Positions 37,282 to 46,844 of a DNA stretch of 64,000 nucleotides are shown piece after piece. The translations under genes and the position numbers were made by a program. Under the pieces are notes generated by a model. That model searched no databases. It was not told the origin of the DNA and was given only the letters and a program-made list of their open reading frames with translations. Position 1 is the first letter of the stretch. The number at the start of each line of letters is the position of its first letter. Origin of the DNA: an uncultured SAR324 cluster bacterium (GTDB lineage: Bacteria; SAR324; NAC60-12); assembly GCA_905182865.1 (NCBI GenBank), contig CAJJCY010000001.1, positions 62,001 to 126,000 of the forward strand, in the 5' to 3' direction.

Positions 37282-38408
37282 CAGTATCGCTACTGGAGGG
37301 GCGTAAAGTTGCGCTGGTACACGATTGGCTGAATGGAATGCGTGGCGGTGAAAAATGTTTGGAGGTACTATGTGATCTGTTTCCTGAAGCAGATCTTTTT
37401 ACTTTAATTCATGATAAGGGCAAGCTTTCACGGACGATTGAGTCCATGCGTATCCATACATCTTTCATTCAGAATATGCCCTTTGGTTTAAAAAATTACC
37501 GACATTATCTTCCTCTTTTCCCACTGGCTATAGAGCAGTTTGATTTCAGCGGATATGATCTTATAATCAGTTCAAGCCATTGTGTTGCAAAAGGAGTGAA
37601 ACACGATGACTCAGTCTTTCATATTTCATATGTACATTCACCAATGCGTTATGTTTGGGATCAGTTTGATACTTACTTCAGGCAATCACAAACTTCCTGG
37701 TCCGTCAGAATTGGTGCAGAATTAATACGTCCCTTTTTACGGCGTTGGGATCAAAATACAGCGAAAAGAGTAGACACTTTTCTTTGTAACAGTAATAACA
37801 TTCGCCGCAAAATACTTAATTATTATAGTCGTGAGGCGCAGGTTATTTTCCCTCCAGTCGATCTGTCATACTTTAAACCTGGAGCAGCAAAAAAAGAGTT
37901 TTACCTGATGGTAGGGGCTTTTGCACCAAATAAACGGGTGGATTTGGCAGTGAAAGCTTTTAATCAACTAAAGTTACCTCTTAAAATAGTGGGCAGTGGT
38001 CAGGATGAGAAATATTGCAGGTCAATTGCTGGAGAAAACATTGAATTTCTTGGTGCTCTTTCGAGTGAAAAACTGGTAGAATTATACCAGCAGGCGCGTG
38101 CCTTCTTGTTTCCGGGCGAAGACGATTTTGGCATTACCCCGCTGGAAGCACAGGCCTGCAATACTCCGGTGATTGCTTTTGCTTCGGGAGGTGCAATGGA
38201 AACCGTAACTGAGCAAACAGGACTGTTTTTCTCAGAACAAAAAGTTGACGCACTCTGCGGGGCAGTGGAGAAAATGGAACGAATCTGGATGAATTTTACT
38301 CCGGAAGCATTTCAGCAGCAAACGAAACGCTTTGGCAGGAAAAATTACAAAAATCAGATGGCTCATGCCATTGAGTACGGATACAAACAATGGAAGGACG
38401 GAATTTGA
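37278..38408 (+). CDS. Family 4 (GT-B) glycosyltransferase
   Basis: 376 residues. N-terminal acceptor domain with VALVHDWLNGMRGGEKCLEV and ISSSHCVAKGVKH, HSPMRYVWDQFDTYF; C-terminal donor domain with LMVGAFAPNKRVDLAVKAF, FLFPGEDDFGITPLEAQACN (E-x7-E) and SGGAMETV. These are features of GT4 mannosyl/rhamnosyl transferases of surface polysaccharide synthesis. Its end overlaps the next gene. Confidence 0.9.
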   Translation: MTVSLLEGRKVALVHDWLNGMRGGEKCLEVLCDLFPEADLFTLIHDKGKLSRTIESMRIHTSFIQNMPFGLKNYRHYLPLFPLAIEQFDFSGYDLIISSSHCVAKGVKHDDSVFHISYVHSPMRYVWDQFDTYFRQSQTSWSVRIGAELIRPFLRRWDQNTAKRVDTFLCNSNNIRRKILNYYSREAQVIFPPVDLSYFKPGAAKKEFYLMVGAFAPNKRVDLAVKAFNQLKLPLKIVGSGQDEKYCRSIAGENIEFLGALSSEKLVELYQQARAFLFPGEDDFGITPLEAQACNTPVIAFASGGAMETVTEQTGLFFSEQKVDALCGAVEKMERIWMNFTPEAFQQQTKRFGRKNYKNQMAHAIEYGYKQWKDGI

Positions 38409-39166
38409 AAAAGTATATAAAATTACTTCTGATAATCCAGATCTACATGATTATGTTATTTTCCGCTGGATTCTTAAGAATACCGCCGGCTCATGCTTTT
38501 TTTGAAGAACAAGTTAAGTATGGCTTTGAGCACCGTTGGTTACCAATGTTAGCTGATACTGCTCCAGAAAAACGATTTCAAGCAATGCAGGCATTTTTAA
38601 CATATCCGGAATGGGGTCTGCCTGTACTAAGAAACTCAATTAAGACTCCGGAATCTGATAATCATTCCTGGCAAATTGCGATGTTGATCGGTATGCTGGG
38701 TGACGCGTCAGATATACCGCTTTTGTTAACAAGATGGCGCAAACTGGATAAACATGAACGCTCAGAAGTTTGGCTGGGAGCAATGCAGCGTTTATACTGG
38801 AAAAATTATGTGCCTAGCGAGATTATTCCAAAACTAAAAAGTCTTTCAGTAAAATATTCGAAAAATGTAGCTGAAGGAGATAAAGACAGTAATAAGTCAG
38901 ACTTACTTTATGAGATCGTCAATCCTGCTCCAGTGTCCCGCCTCATTCGAGTGACTTTACAATTTTGGCAAACTCGAATTCAGGAAAAGCTTCCTACCGA
39001 ATATTTTTTGATTCCAGCCGGGGGCTTGCTCAAAACAACCATGCCGGTTCGTATTTTGCCGGTTGCACACACCAAAAGTGTTCGTTTAGATTTCCGCATC
39101 TGGGAAGTAGGTGTTTCAGAACCTTTGCTTCATCGTACAGTTTCAATTCCTTCAACAGGTTTTTAA
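38405..39166 (+). CDS. Hypothetical secreted protein with HEAT-like helical repeats
   Basis: About 253 residues. I prefer TTG 38405 (MKKYIKLLLIIQIYMIMLFS), because it begins a good signal peptide (cleavage AHA-FF); ATG 38390 adds five residues inside the glycosyltransferase end. The helical region AMQAFLTYPEWGLPVLRNSI, QIAMLIGMLGDASDIPLLL resembles HEAT/PBS-lyase-type repeats, followed by a C-terminal beta part (PVRILPVAHTKSVRLDFRIW). Periplasmic, function unknown. Confidence 0.65.
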   Translation: MKKYIKLLLIIQIYMIMLFSAGFLRIPPAHAFFEEQVKYGFEHRWLPMLADTAPEKRFQAMQAFLTYPEWGLPVLRNSIKTPESDNHSWQIAMLIGMLGDASDIPLLLTRWRKLDKHERSEVWLGAMQRLYWKNYVPSEIIPKLKSLSVKYSKNVAEGDKDSNKSDLLYEIVNPAPVSRLIRVTLQFWQTRIQEKLPTEYFLIPAGGLLKTTMPVRILPVAHTKSVRLDFRIWEVGVSEPLLHRTVSIPSTGF

Positions 39167-39239
39167 CCCATTCAATTATATTAATTTCTTCTTGGTTAAA
39201 TTTTTATAAGTAAAAAAATCAATTTTTTTTATAATTTGC

Positions 39240-39268
39240 TTGATATAGTACTAAATTAGTACTATTAT
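39240..39268 (+). promoter_or_regulatory. rrf2-isc promoter with perfect palindromic operator
   Basis: TTGATA (39240-39245), 17 bases, TATTAT (39263-39268). A 21-bp palindrome fills the spacer: ATAGTACTAA (39245-39254), one base, TTAGTACTAT (39256-39265). Rrf2-family regulators bind such dyads, so autoregulation by the first gene is likely. Confidence 0.75.
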
Positions 39269-39289
39269 AAAAAACTAATAAAAAGAGCG

Positions 39290-39745
39290 ATGCTGAAATT
39301 ATCAAAAAAGACTGATTACGCAATTATTTTGCTGACTCATTTGGGTGAAGAAAAATTTCCTGTTAGTGCGCAGGAAGTGGCGACGCATTACAAATTGCCC
39401 TATCCTATGGTGGCCAATATACTTAAACAACTAGTGTCTTCCGGATTGATTGAGTCAACTCGTGGAAAACACGGTGGATATGTCCTGGCTAAGCCGACAA
39501 ATGAAATCAACTTAGCAGAGATTATCATGGTCACTGATAGTCCCTTCAATTTAGTAGAATGTGTCCATGATGAAGATAATTGCAAAGTACATCAGTACTG
39601 TCCTACACGACGGCCCCTGCTTGCTTTACATAAAAAAATTCAACAATTTGTCGAGGAAACAACATTAGCCGCGATAATCAGAGACTCAAAACCAATTAAC
39701 TTAACTTTAAAGGAATCTTCTTATGAAACTGCCTATTTATCTTGA
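39290..39745 (+). CDS. Rrf2-family Fe-S cluster regulator (IscR/SufR-like)
   Basis: 151 residues. Winged helix (about 1-75) with [33 protein letters not shown]. Three Cys (91, 98, 104; [16 protein letters not shown]) match the [2Fe-2S] ligands of IscR (92, 98, 104). First gene of the isc operon, its stop overlapping the iscS start by 23 bases. It would repress the operon when holo. It resembles the SUF-type Rrf2 subgroup. Confidence 0.88.
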   Translation: MLKLSKKTDYAIILLTHLGEEKFPVSAQEVATHYKLPYPMVANILKQLVSSGLIESTRGKHGGYVLAKPTNEINLAEIIMVTDSPFNLVECVHDEDNCKVHQYCPTRRPLLALHKKIQQFVEETTLAAIIRDSKPINLTLKESSYETAYLS

Positions 39746-40933
39746 TTACAATGCCACCACTCCGGTTGATCCAAAAGTGGTTGAGACGATGATGCCGTTT
39801 TTTACGGAATCATTTGGGAATGCCGCCAGTCGTAATCATTCATTTGGTTGGCAAGTTGAGAAGGTTGTCGAGGATGCCCGAGAATCGATTGGCAAGGCAA
39901 TAGGTGCCGGCGGTAAGGAAATTGTTTTTACCAGTGGAGCCACTGAATCAAACAATTTAGCTATCTTAGGGGTAGCAAACTTTTATCAGAAAAAGGGTAA
40001 ACATATCATAACAAGTCCGATTGAACACAAGGCTGTTATTGATCCCTGCTATGCTTTGGAGCAAAAGGGTTACGAAATAACTTTTCTCAATATGGATAAA
40101 AATGGCTGTATCGATCTAAATCAATTGGCAGATTCTATTCGTGATGATACGATTTTGGTTTCACTAATGGCTGGCAACAATGAAATCGGTACATTGAATC
40201 CTCTCAAAGAAATTGGCGAAATCACTCGTGAAAAAGGAGTGCTTTTTCATACAGATGCAACGCAGGCTGTGGGTAAAATACCAATTGATGTAGAGGAGAT
40301 GAAGATAGACCTTCTTTCAATGACTGCACATAAGATGTATGGTCCAAAAGGTATTGGTGCATTGTATGTCCGGCGTAAAAAACCACGTGTCCGTTTGTCA
40401 CCAATCATGTTTGGTGGTGGTCATGAACGAGGTATGCGTTCCGGAACTCTGAATGTAACAGGAATTGTAGGATTCGCCAAAGCTCTTGAACTATCAATGG
40501 ATGAAATGGCTTCAGAAGCAGAACGATTGACAGGATTGCGCCAAAGGCTTTTCGAACGTTTAACCTCTGAATTGGATTATATTTTTCTCAATGGTCATCC
40601 GACTGAACGTCTACCGAATAATCTCAACTTGAGTTTCGGTTATGTGGAAGGTGAGAGCCTGATGATGGGCGTGAGTTAGCTGTTTCTTCTGGCTCGGCGT
40701 GTACGTCGGCTAGCCTGGAGCCGTCTTACGTACTGCGTGCCTTGGGTATGAATGACGAGCTGGCACACAGCTCGATTCGCTTTAGTATTGGTCGTTATAC
40801 CACTGAAGCTGATATTGACGCGGCTATCGCACAAGTACGAGTAGCAGTAGAGAAGTTACGTTTACTTTCTCCACTTTGGGATATGTTTAAAGCCGGTATC
40901 GATTTAAGTACGGTACAATGGTCAGCACACTAA
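39723..40933 (+). CDS. iscS: Cysteine desulfurase IscS, one frameshift
   Basis: Provides sulfur for Fe-S clusters. [19 protein letters not shown] start, [16 protein letters not shown] lysine K204 in [11 protein letters not shown]. The frame stops at 40679 after [10 protein letters not shown], but the next frame continues [20 protein letters not shown] with the catalytic Cys, [20 protein letters not shown] and the C-terminus to 40933. One indel near 40675 joins about 403 residues, normal for IscS. Confidence 0.93.
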
Positions 40934-40986
40934 GGGCTCGACGTTTTAGAGTCATCGATTTAGTTTAATTAATAGGAGTCATTATT

Positions 40987-41374
40987 GTGGCTTACAGTGA
41001 AAAAGTATTAGACCATTACGAAAACCCACGCAACGTCGGTAGCATGGACAAAGCGGACACTACAGTTGGAACTGGGATTGGTTGGTGCTCCGGAATGCGG
41101 TGATGTAATGAAACTGCAAATTCAAGTGAATCCTGAAACTAATGAAGATGCTAAATTCAAGACCTACGGGTGTGGGTCAGCCATTGCATCAAGTTCTCTT
41201 TTGACTGAATGGGTCAAGGGCAGGCACTTAGATGACGCAGAGCAAATCAAAAATACTGAAATTGCTGAAGAGCTGGCCTTGCCGCCGGTAAAAATTCATT
41301 GCTCTGTATTAGCCGAAGATGCGATTAAAGCCGCAATTCACAATTACAAAAGTAGAAAGAAGATAGACGTCTAG
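40987..41374 (+). CDS. iscU: Fe-S scaffold protein IscU, one frameshift
   Basis: GTG 40987 start: MAYSEKVLDHYENPRNVGSM, DKADTTVGTG. The expected LVGAPECGDVMKLQIQVNPE follows in another frame; removing one G of ACTGGGATT near 41070 restores it. The scaffold Cys are in GAPECGD, TYGCGSAIASSS and PVKIHCSVLAEDA; the HscA-binding LPPVK is present. Corrected about 129 residues. RBS AGGAG upstream. Confidence 0.93.
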
Positions 41375-41397
41375 CGATTATTATTTAAAAACGAGCT

Positions 41398-42015
41398 ATG
41401 ACTTTTGAGCAACCGGCCTGCCAAAAATGCGAATCTACGCTTATTTCGCACCTTTTTTGCCTGTCCTGCAACGCCTTCCAAACTGTTCCACCTGAAATTG
41501 ATTATTTTGAAGTGCTGGGGTTTCCTGTTTGCTTTGAAATTAATTCTGAGGATTTGGAAGAACGCTACAAGAGTTTATCGTTGGTCTTGCATCCAGACTT
41601 TTTCGCGGCAGCACCAGAGGAAGAAAAACGTTTGAGCGAAAAGGCTTCAGCAATGCTGAACACAGCCTACAATTCTTTTCGTGGAACAACTTCCCGTGCC
41701 GGATATTTATTATCTTTGTTTAGCAAAGGAAAAAACCTGAACGAACGCACATTACCAGATGGGTTTTTGCAGGAAATGTTTTTTTTACAGGAATCACTTG
41801 ATGAACTGCTTGAATCAAGTGATTCGTCTGCCCTTAATAAAATGAACGAAGATTTACGAACTAGACACAAAGAAATTGAATCTTACTATGCTCCATTGTT
41901 TAAAAACTTTAAAGACTTACCGGAGGACTCCGATATTCTCCAACAATTACAGACCCACTTGAACGCAGAACGCTATTTGCGTCGCTTGTTAGACCGTATT
42001 CCTGCAACTGATTAG
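41398..42015 (+). CDS. hscB: Fe-S co-chaperone HscB
   Basis: 205 residues. An N-terminal zinc knuckle (C8, C11, C21, C24; CQKCES, CLSC) is present, as in eukaryotic-like HscB types but not in E. coli HscB. J domain IDYFEVLGFPVCFEINSEDL, LVLHPDFFAAAPEEE (HPD). C-terminal three-helix IscU-binding domain. It brings IscU to HscA. Confidence 0.93.
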   Translation: MTFEQPACQKCESTLISHLFCLSCNAFQTVPPEIDYFEVLGFPVCFEINSEDLEERYKSLSLVLHPDFFAAAPEEEKRLSEKASAMLNTAYNSFRGTTSRAGYLLSLFSKGKNLNERTLPDGFLQEMFFLQESLDELLESSDSSALNKMNEDLRTRHKEIESYYAPLFKNFKDLPEDSDILQQLQTHLNAERYLRRLLDRIPATD

Positions 42016-42165
42016 CCTCTAATTGCACTAAGAATCGCTAAGTATTGGATTTATATTTTACTGATTAAATGATTATTTACCCTGCAGATCTGTGTTCAAC
42101 AGTGTTCTTTGAATCAAAATTATTAGTGTTTTTTAGTGTACTTAGCGGCTAAAAACGAACCACAA

Positions 42166-44025
42166 ATGAACAATAAAATGAAGCGCATAATCGGCATTGA
42201 TTTAGGCACAACAAACAGTTTGTCAGCAACCGTTTTTGATGAAGGTCCGGAAGTGATTGGGACTGATGGTGATTTTTCAGTAACTCCATCTGTGCTGTCA
42301 TGGACTGGCTCCGGTTGGTTAGTAGGGCAGGAAGCAAGGGAACGTAGAATAACAAATCCTGAAAATACGGTTTATTCTATCAAACGTTTGATGGGACGGA
42401 GTTTGGATGAGTTGAGCGAAACGGTTCAAGATCTGCCGTACCAAATTGTTGAAGCCCAAAGGCAGTTGGTCAAAGTCAGGATTGGTGAAAGCAAACCTTA
42501 CAAAGAATTTACGCCACAGGAATTATCTGCGGAAATTCTGAAAAAAGTAAAACAACGTGCCGAAGAAGCCCTGGGTGAATCTGTTGAAAAAGCTGTAATC
42601 ACTGTTCCTGCATATTTTGATGATGCACAAAGGCAGGCAACACGTGATGCCTGCAGAATTGCCGGACTGGAAGTCGCACGTTTCATCAATGAACCAACGG
42701 CCGCGGCAATTGCTTATGGACTTGATGAAAAGCGAGACTTACAAAAAGACGGACATGTTGTCGTTTATGATTTAGGAGGAGGCACTTTTGATATTTCAAT
42801 TCTCAAGCTCTCTGGAAAGATTTTTAAAGTTGTGGCCACCCACGGTAACACCCAACTTGGCGGAGATGATTTTGATCAGGTGGTAGTGGAAACATTGAAA
42901 GACCGGATTCATCAGGAACATCCGGAGGCAGAGTTTGATGATCCGGAGTCTAAACATATATTAAAAAAAACTGCTGAGTTCATCAAAATAAAACTTAGTT
43001 TTTCACCTGAAACGGATTACTCACTGGATTTTTCAAAAAAGAGTATGTCATTTTCTGGTGTTTTTAAATTAGAAGAATTTGAGTCTTTGATAGCTCCGAT
43101 GATAGAGCAGACGCTTGAAAGTTGTCGTCATGTTTTGCGTGAAGCAAATCTTTCAGTGAAAAAAATTGACGAAGTCGTACTGGTTGGAGGTTCAACTGTT
43201 ATACCGGCTGTGCGTAAACAGATAGAATCATTTTTTGGACGCCCACCGCACGTGGCGATTGATCCCTACAAAGTTGTGGCAATCGGTGCTGGAATTCAGG
43301 GACATTTACTGGCCGGTGGTCGTCGCGATTTTTTGCTGCTCGATGTCATTCCTCTGGCTTTGGGCATTGAAACTCTGGGTGGAACATTCAGTAAAATAAT
43401 CACTGGGAACACCACTATCCCGATTGAAGAAAGCGAAACTTTTACTACAAATGTTGATAATCAGACTTCGATCGACGTTAATATATTTCAGGGGGAACGT
43501 GAATTAATTAAAGATTGTCGTGCACTAGGTCAGTTTAAATTACGGGGTATTCCTCCAATGAAAGCTGGATTACCGTTGGTAGAAGTCATGTTTCGTGTGG
43601 ATGCAAATGGAATTCTAACTGTTTCTGCAATTGAAAAACGCAGCGGTAAAAAAGCGGAAATAGAGGTAATCCCATTTCACGGTTTGACCCAGTTTGAAAT
43701 AGAAAGAATCATGGAGGATTCCTTTGAACATGCCGTTGATGACTTTAATGAACGCCAGTTGATAGAGTTCCGTCAAACTGCAGAGCGTGTTTTCCGTGGA
43801 ATTGAACAATGTTGGGATGTGGCTGAAAATGACTTGTCAGAGACGTCCCGTGATGAAATCCAGAAGCAAATGGATGTAGTACGACAAAGCATGAAGGGGC
43901 AGGATTCTCAAGCTCTTAAGACGCAACTGGACGTTTTAGGAGATTTGACCCGACCTTTGGCAGACAATTCGATGGGGCGTTCCATCCTCTCAGAATTGCA
44001 GGATGATGCAAACCTGAATCAATGA
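42166..44025 (+). CDS. hscA: Fe-S assembly Hsp70 chaperone HscA
   Basis: About 620 residues. IIGIDLGTTNSLSATVF (phosphate 1), VVYDLGGGTFDISIL (phosphate 2), VVLVGGSTVIPAVRKQIESF, and VVAIGAGIQGHLL mark the ATPase domain; VIPLALGIETLGGTFSKII starts the substrate domain. Start ATG 42166 or 42178 (MKRIIGIDLG) is preferred to the GTG at 42136, which adds residues of no similarity. Its place after iscS-iscU-hscB makes it HscA rather than DnaK. iscA and fdx do not follow. Confidence 0.92.
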   Translation: MNNKMKRIIGIDLGTTNSLSATVFDEGPEVIGTDGDFSVTPSVLSWTGSGWLVGQEARERRITNPENTVYSIKRLMGRSLDELSETVQDLPYQIVEAQRQLVKVRIGESKPYKEFTPQELSAEILKKVKQRAEEALGESVEKAVITVPAYFDDAQRQATRDACRIAGLEVARFINEPTAAAIAYGLDEKRDLQKDGHVVVYDLGGGTFDISILKLSGKIFKVVATHGNTQLGGDDFDQVVVETLKDRIHQEHPEAEFDDPESKHILKKTAEFIKIKLSFSPETDYSLDFSKKSMSFSGVFKLEEFESLIAPMIEQTLESCRHVLREANLSVKKIDEVVLVGGSTVIPAVRKQIESFFGRPPHVAIDPYKVVAIGAGIQGHLLAGGRRDFLLLDVIPLALGIETLGGTFSKIITGNTTIPIEESETFTTNVDNQTSIDVNIFQGERELIKDCRALGQFKLRGIPPMKAGLPLVEVMFRVDANGILTVSAIEKRSGKKAEIEVIPFHGLTQFEIERIMEDSFEHAVDDFNERQLIEFRQTAERVFRGIEQCWDVAENDLSETSRDEIQKQMDVVRQSMKGQDSQALKTQLDVLGDLTRPLADNSMGRSILSELQDDANLNQ

Positions 44026-44084
44026 ATCACCAAAAAGCTTCCATGTATTTAGAACCCACCCGATCTATAAGTTGTTCATAATAA

Positions 44085-45605
44085 TCAGAACAACCTCGCA
44101 AAACGTTCTCTCAGAATTTTTTTTTGTACCTTCCCCATCGTGTTGCGCGGAAGTTCGTCGATTAAAACAATCCGCTTGGGATGTTTGAAACGGGCGATTT
44201 GGTCTTTCAGTTTCAACATGATATCTTCTTGAATTAGTTTTGCTCCGGATTGAGGGACAATAACAGCCACTACACCTTCACCAAAATCTGGATGTGGTAT
44301 CCCGATTACTGCTGATTCCAATACTCCGTCCAGCCCATCAAGAAAAACCTCGATTTCTTTTGGATATATGTTATAACCGCCTGAGATAATCAGGTCTTTG
44401 TTGCGCCCAACAATATGCACATATCCGTCCGCATCAATTTGGCCCAAATCGCCTGTGATGAAAAAACCGTCTTCGCGCAGCTCTTCCGCAGTTTTCTCTG
44501 GCATGTTCCAATAGCCTTTGAACACATTCGGCCCACGAACTTCAATCACTCCAATTTCTCCGGACGGCAAAATTTGTCCGTTTTCCTGGTTAGTAACAAT
44601 CACCTCAACTCCGGGAAGCGGAAAACCGACAGTCCCGGCCCGCCGTTCACCGTCGTAGGGATTGGAAGTGTTCATGTTGGTTTCGGTCATGCCGTATCGT
44701 TCCAGAATCGCATGTCCAGTGCGCTCACGCCAGAGGACATGAGTTTGGGCTAACAGTGGTGCCGAACCGGAAATGAAAAGCCTCATATTTTTTGAGGCTT
44801 GTTCCAGTTCCTGATTTTGCAAAAGACGGTTAAAAAAGGTCGGAACACCCATTAAAACACTGGCCTCAGTCATGCGTTGACAAATTCCGTCTGTGTCAAA
44901 TTTGTGCATAAAAATCATGGAAGAACCGGACAGTAGGGAAACATTGGTGGCAACAAATAAACCGTGAGTGTGAAATATCGGCAGAGCGTGAATCAGGACA
45001 TCATTCGTGCCGAAACGCCAGGTGTCCACGAGTGCTTCCGCGTTTGAATGGAGGCACCGATGTGTCAGCATCGCTCCCTTGGAGCGGCCAGTAGTTCCGG
45101 AGGTGTACAGAATGGCAGCTAAATCATCCGGTCCCCTTTTGATTCCTCTGAATCCAGGAGATTCGTAATTTCGTGCCTCGACCAGAGACCCCGTATTTTC
45201 GCCAGTTAGTGTCCAGACTTGTGTAACTCCGCAGGTCTCGGCGACAATGGTTAGCATCTCTAATTTTGAAGGATCACAAACAAAAAGGGCTGGACGAGCG
45301 TCACGCAGAAAATATTCAATTTCTGCAGGAGTATAAGCTGGATTTAAGGGAAGAAAAATTGATCCAGCCAAAACTGTTCCCATATAAAGTTCGAGTGCGC
45401 TAACCGATTTTTCAACTTGCACCGCCACCCTGTCTCCGGGTTGAATTCCGGAGTTGATCAGTACAGAGGCGATGCGTTCAGCGTTTTGAAAAAAGTCTTG
45501 GAAACTGATCGTGTTGTCTGTTTCATGCAAACGAATGAAGGTAGAATTATCCCTGCCAAGCGAGGGGGCGCGAAGATGATTTGCAAGAAAATTAGTATCG
45601 TACAT
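44085..45605 (-). CDS. Malonyl-CoA synthetase-like AMP-forming ligase (MatB type)
   Basis: 506 residues, ANL superfamily. P-loop AILYTSGTTGRSKGAMLTH, A5 YGMTETNMNTSNPYDGERRA, A7 GDLGQIDADGYVHIVGRNKD, and the catalytic Lys near the C-terminus (ELPRNTMGKVQKKIL). TNMNTSNPYDGERRAGTVG and the preceding GMTET are typical of MatB malonyl-CoA ligases, which use malonate, ATP and CoA. Other dicarboxylates are possible. Opposite strand to the genes on its right. Confidence 0.85.
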   Translation of the reverse strand: MYDTNFLANHLRAPSLGRDNSTFIRLHETDNTISFQDFFQNAERIASVLINSGIQPGDRVAVQVEKSVSALELYMGTVLAGSIFLPLNPAYTPAEIEYFLRDARPALFVCDPSKLEMLTIVAETCGVTQVWTLTGENTGSLVEARNYESPGFRGIKRGPDDLAAILYTSGTTGRSKGAMLTHRCLHSNAEALVDTWRFGTNDVLIHALPIFHTHGLFVATNVSLLSGSSMIFMHKFDTDGICQRMTEASVLMGVPTFFNRLLQNQELEQASKNMRLFISGSAPLLAQTHVLWRERTGHAILERYGMTETNMNTSNPYDGERRAGTVGFPLPGVEVIVTNQENGQILPSGEIGVIEVRGPNVFKGYWNMPEKTAEELREDGFFITGDLGQIDADGYVHIVGRNKDLIISGGYNIYPKEIEVFLDGLDGVLESAVIGIPHPDFGEGVVAVIVPQSGAKLIQEDIMLKLKDQIARFKHPKRIVLIDELPRNTMGKVQKKILRERFARLF

Positions 45606-45898
45606 AAACGGTTTTTTTATAGATGCGTCCCAAGCGGATCAAGCGGTATAAGCACTCAGTCCCAAGCGGTTCGACTTCTTTAATCTACCTAGATGAGATG
45701 TAAGGTCGATTGTTTATAAGGCTGAAAATGATAAAAAGGATATAGTTAGTTAAAATTCTGTATAAAACGAATATCAAAAACAGATAGAAGATAAGTTAGT
45801 TTTGTAATAATATCAATGATTATTTTATTGAAGTTGATAAATGATTGAACATCAAGTAGTTTTACTGATCTAAATATGAAAATTAAACTAGGTTTTTT
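45606..45898. other. Intergenic region with short direct repeats
   Basis: AT-rich spacer. GTCCCAAGCGG occurs twice (45627-45637 and 45659-45669), with a third CAAGCGG at 45640. No gene, hairpin or RNA seen. The remainder holds no recognisable promoter. Confidence 0.4.
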
Positions 45899-46103
45899 AT
45901 GTTAGAAGAACGAATTGAAGGAAAGTGGATAGCAGTATTTTTTTGGTAGTAGCTTTGAACGGAATTGTAGAAGGGATGCTGGTAGCCATTGTTCCTGAAA
46001 TACAGTCTCGTTACGGGATAGCTGATTGCTCAAAGTACTGTTTGATGCATTACGTCCTTATTCCGGATGAATCACCTGTTTACTTAGGAATGGAAAACAA
46101 ATG
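45899..46103 (+). CDS. Small membrane-segment ORF or gene remnant, one frameshift
   Basis: MLEERIEGKWIAV from ATG 45899, then a T7 run where the frame must shift to read FLVVALNGIVEGMLVAIVPE and the tail through MENK, stop at 46101-46103. About 68 residues with one hydrophobic helix. Its TGA overlaps the ATG of the amidotransferase (ATGA), suggesting translational coupling. It resembles the N-terminus of a transporter, so it may be a decayed membrane gene. Confidence 0.4.
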
Positions 46104-46808
46104 AAACTTGGAATATTGGATACGGTTCCTCGAAACTACTGGTCTACGGATCTGGGAATTACCGACTCCGAAAAATTTATAGACTTGTTGACTCCCGTGA
46201 TGCCAGAAGCAACATTCGATCAACTTTTTGTGGCTGAAAATGAATGGCCAGAATCATTATACTCTTATGATGCTTACCTCATTACAGGCAGCCCTTGCAG
46301 TGTCAATGAAGGACATTTGTGGATTAAAAAATTACAGAAGTTTGTCAGGGATTGTATGGTTTCACAAAAAAAATTAGTCGGGATCTGTTTTGGCCATCAA
46401 TTGATTGCGAGCGCTCTTGGAGGAACGGTTGAACGACGCAGAGACGGTTGGCTTTTAGGAGCGGAATCATTTGATATTGTGGACGTACAATCATGGATGA
46501 AGCCCACCCAAATGAAATGTGAAATTTTCCATATCAACCAAGATCATGTTTCCATTCTTCCGGAAAACGCCCAACTCATCGGGCATTCCGAACTTTGTGA
46601 AAATAGTGCTTTTGTGATTGGGGATTCGGTGTTGGCACTGCAAGGTCATCCGGAACAACCTCGCAGAGCAATGGAAAATTTCATCAAAGAACTTTTGCTT
46701 CTCGGAGAAAATCCACAAGAAATGGAATACGGACGCTCCCGTCTCCGGGATGAAGTCCCCGATGCAAATTTATGGGCACGCTGGATCTGTGAATTCTTGC
46801 AAAATTGA
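46101..46808 (+). CDS. Class I glutamine amidotransferase-like protein
   Basis: 235 residues, GuaA-like amidotransferase fold standing alone. Catalytic Cys in KLVGICFGHQLIASALGG; His and Glu in LALQGHPEQPRRAM; oxyanion region AYLITGSPCSVNE. Stand-alone GATase1 proteins of this type act on gamma-glutamyl compounds or serve an unknown partner. Followed by the sulfatase gene 36 bases later. Confidence 0.88.
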   Translation: MKLGILDTVPRNYWSTDLGITDSEKFIDLLTPVMPEATFDQLFVAENEWPESLYSYDAYLITGSPCSVNEGHLWIKKLQKFVRDCMVSQKKLVGICFGHQLIASALGGTVERRRDGWLLGAESFDIVDVQSWMKPTQMKCEIFHINQDHVSILPENAQLIGHSELCENSAFVIGDSVLALQGHPEQPRRAMENFIKELLLLGENPQEMEYGRSRLRDEVPDANLWARWICEFLQN

Positions 46809-46844
46809 TTCAAAAACACACCAGAATTTTTTAACGAGTAGGAT

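Noticed and set aside
45627-45669. Three CAAGCGG copies as a CRISPR-like or tandem repeat array
   Set aside because: Only 7-11 bases repeated, irregular spacing, no spacers of constant length.
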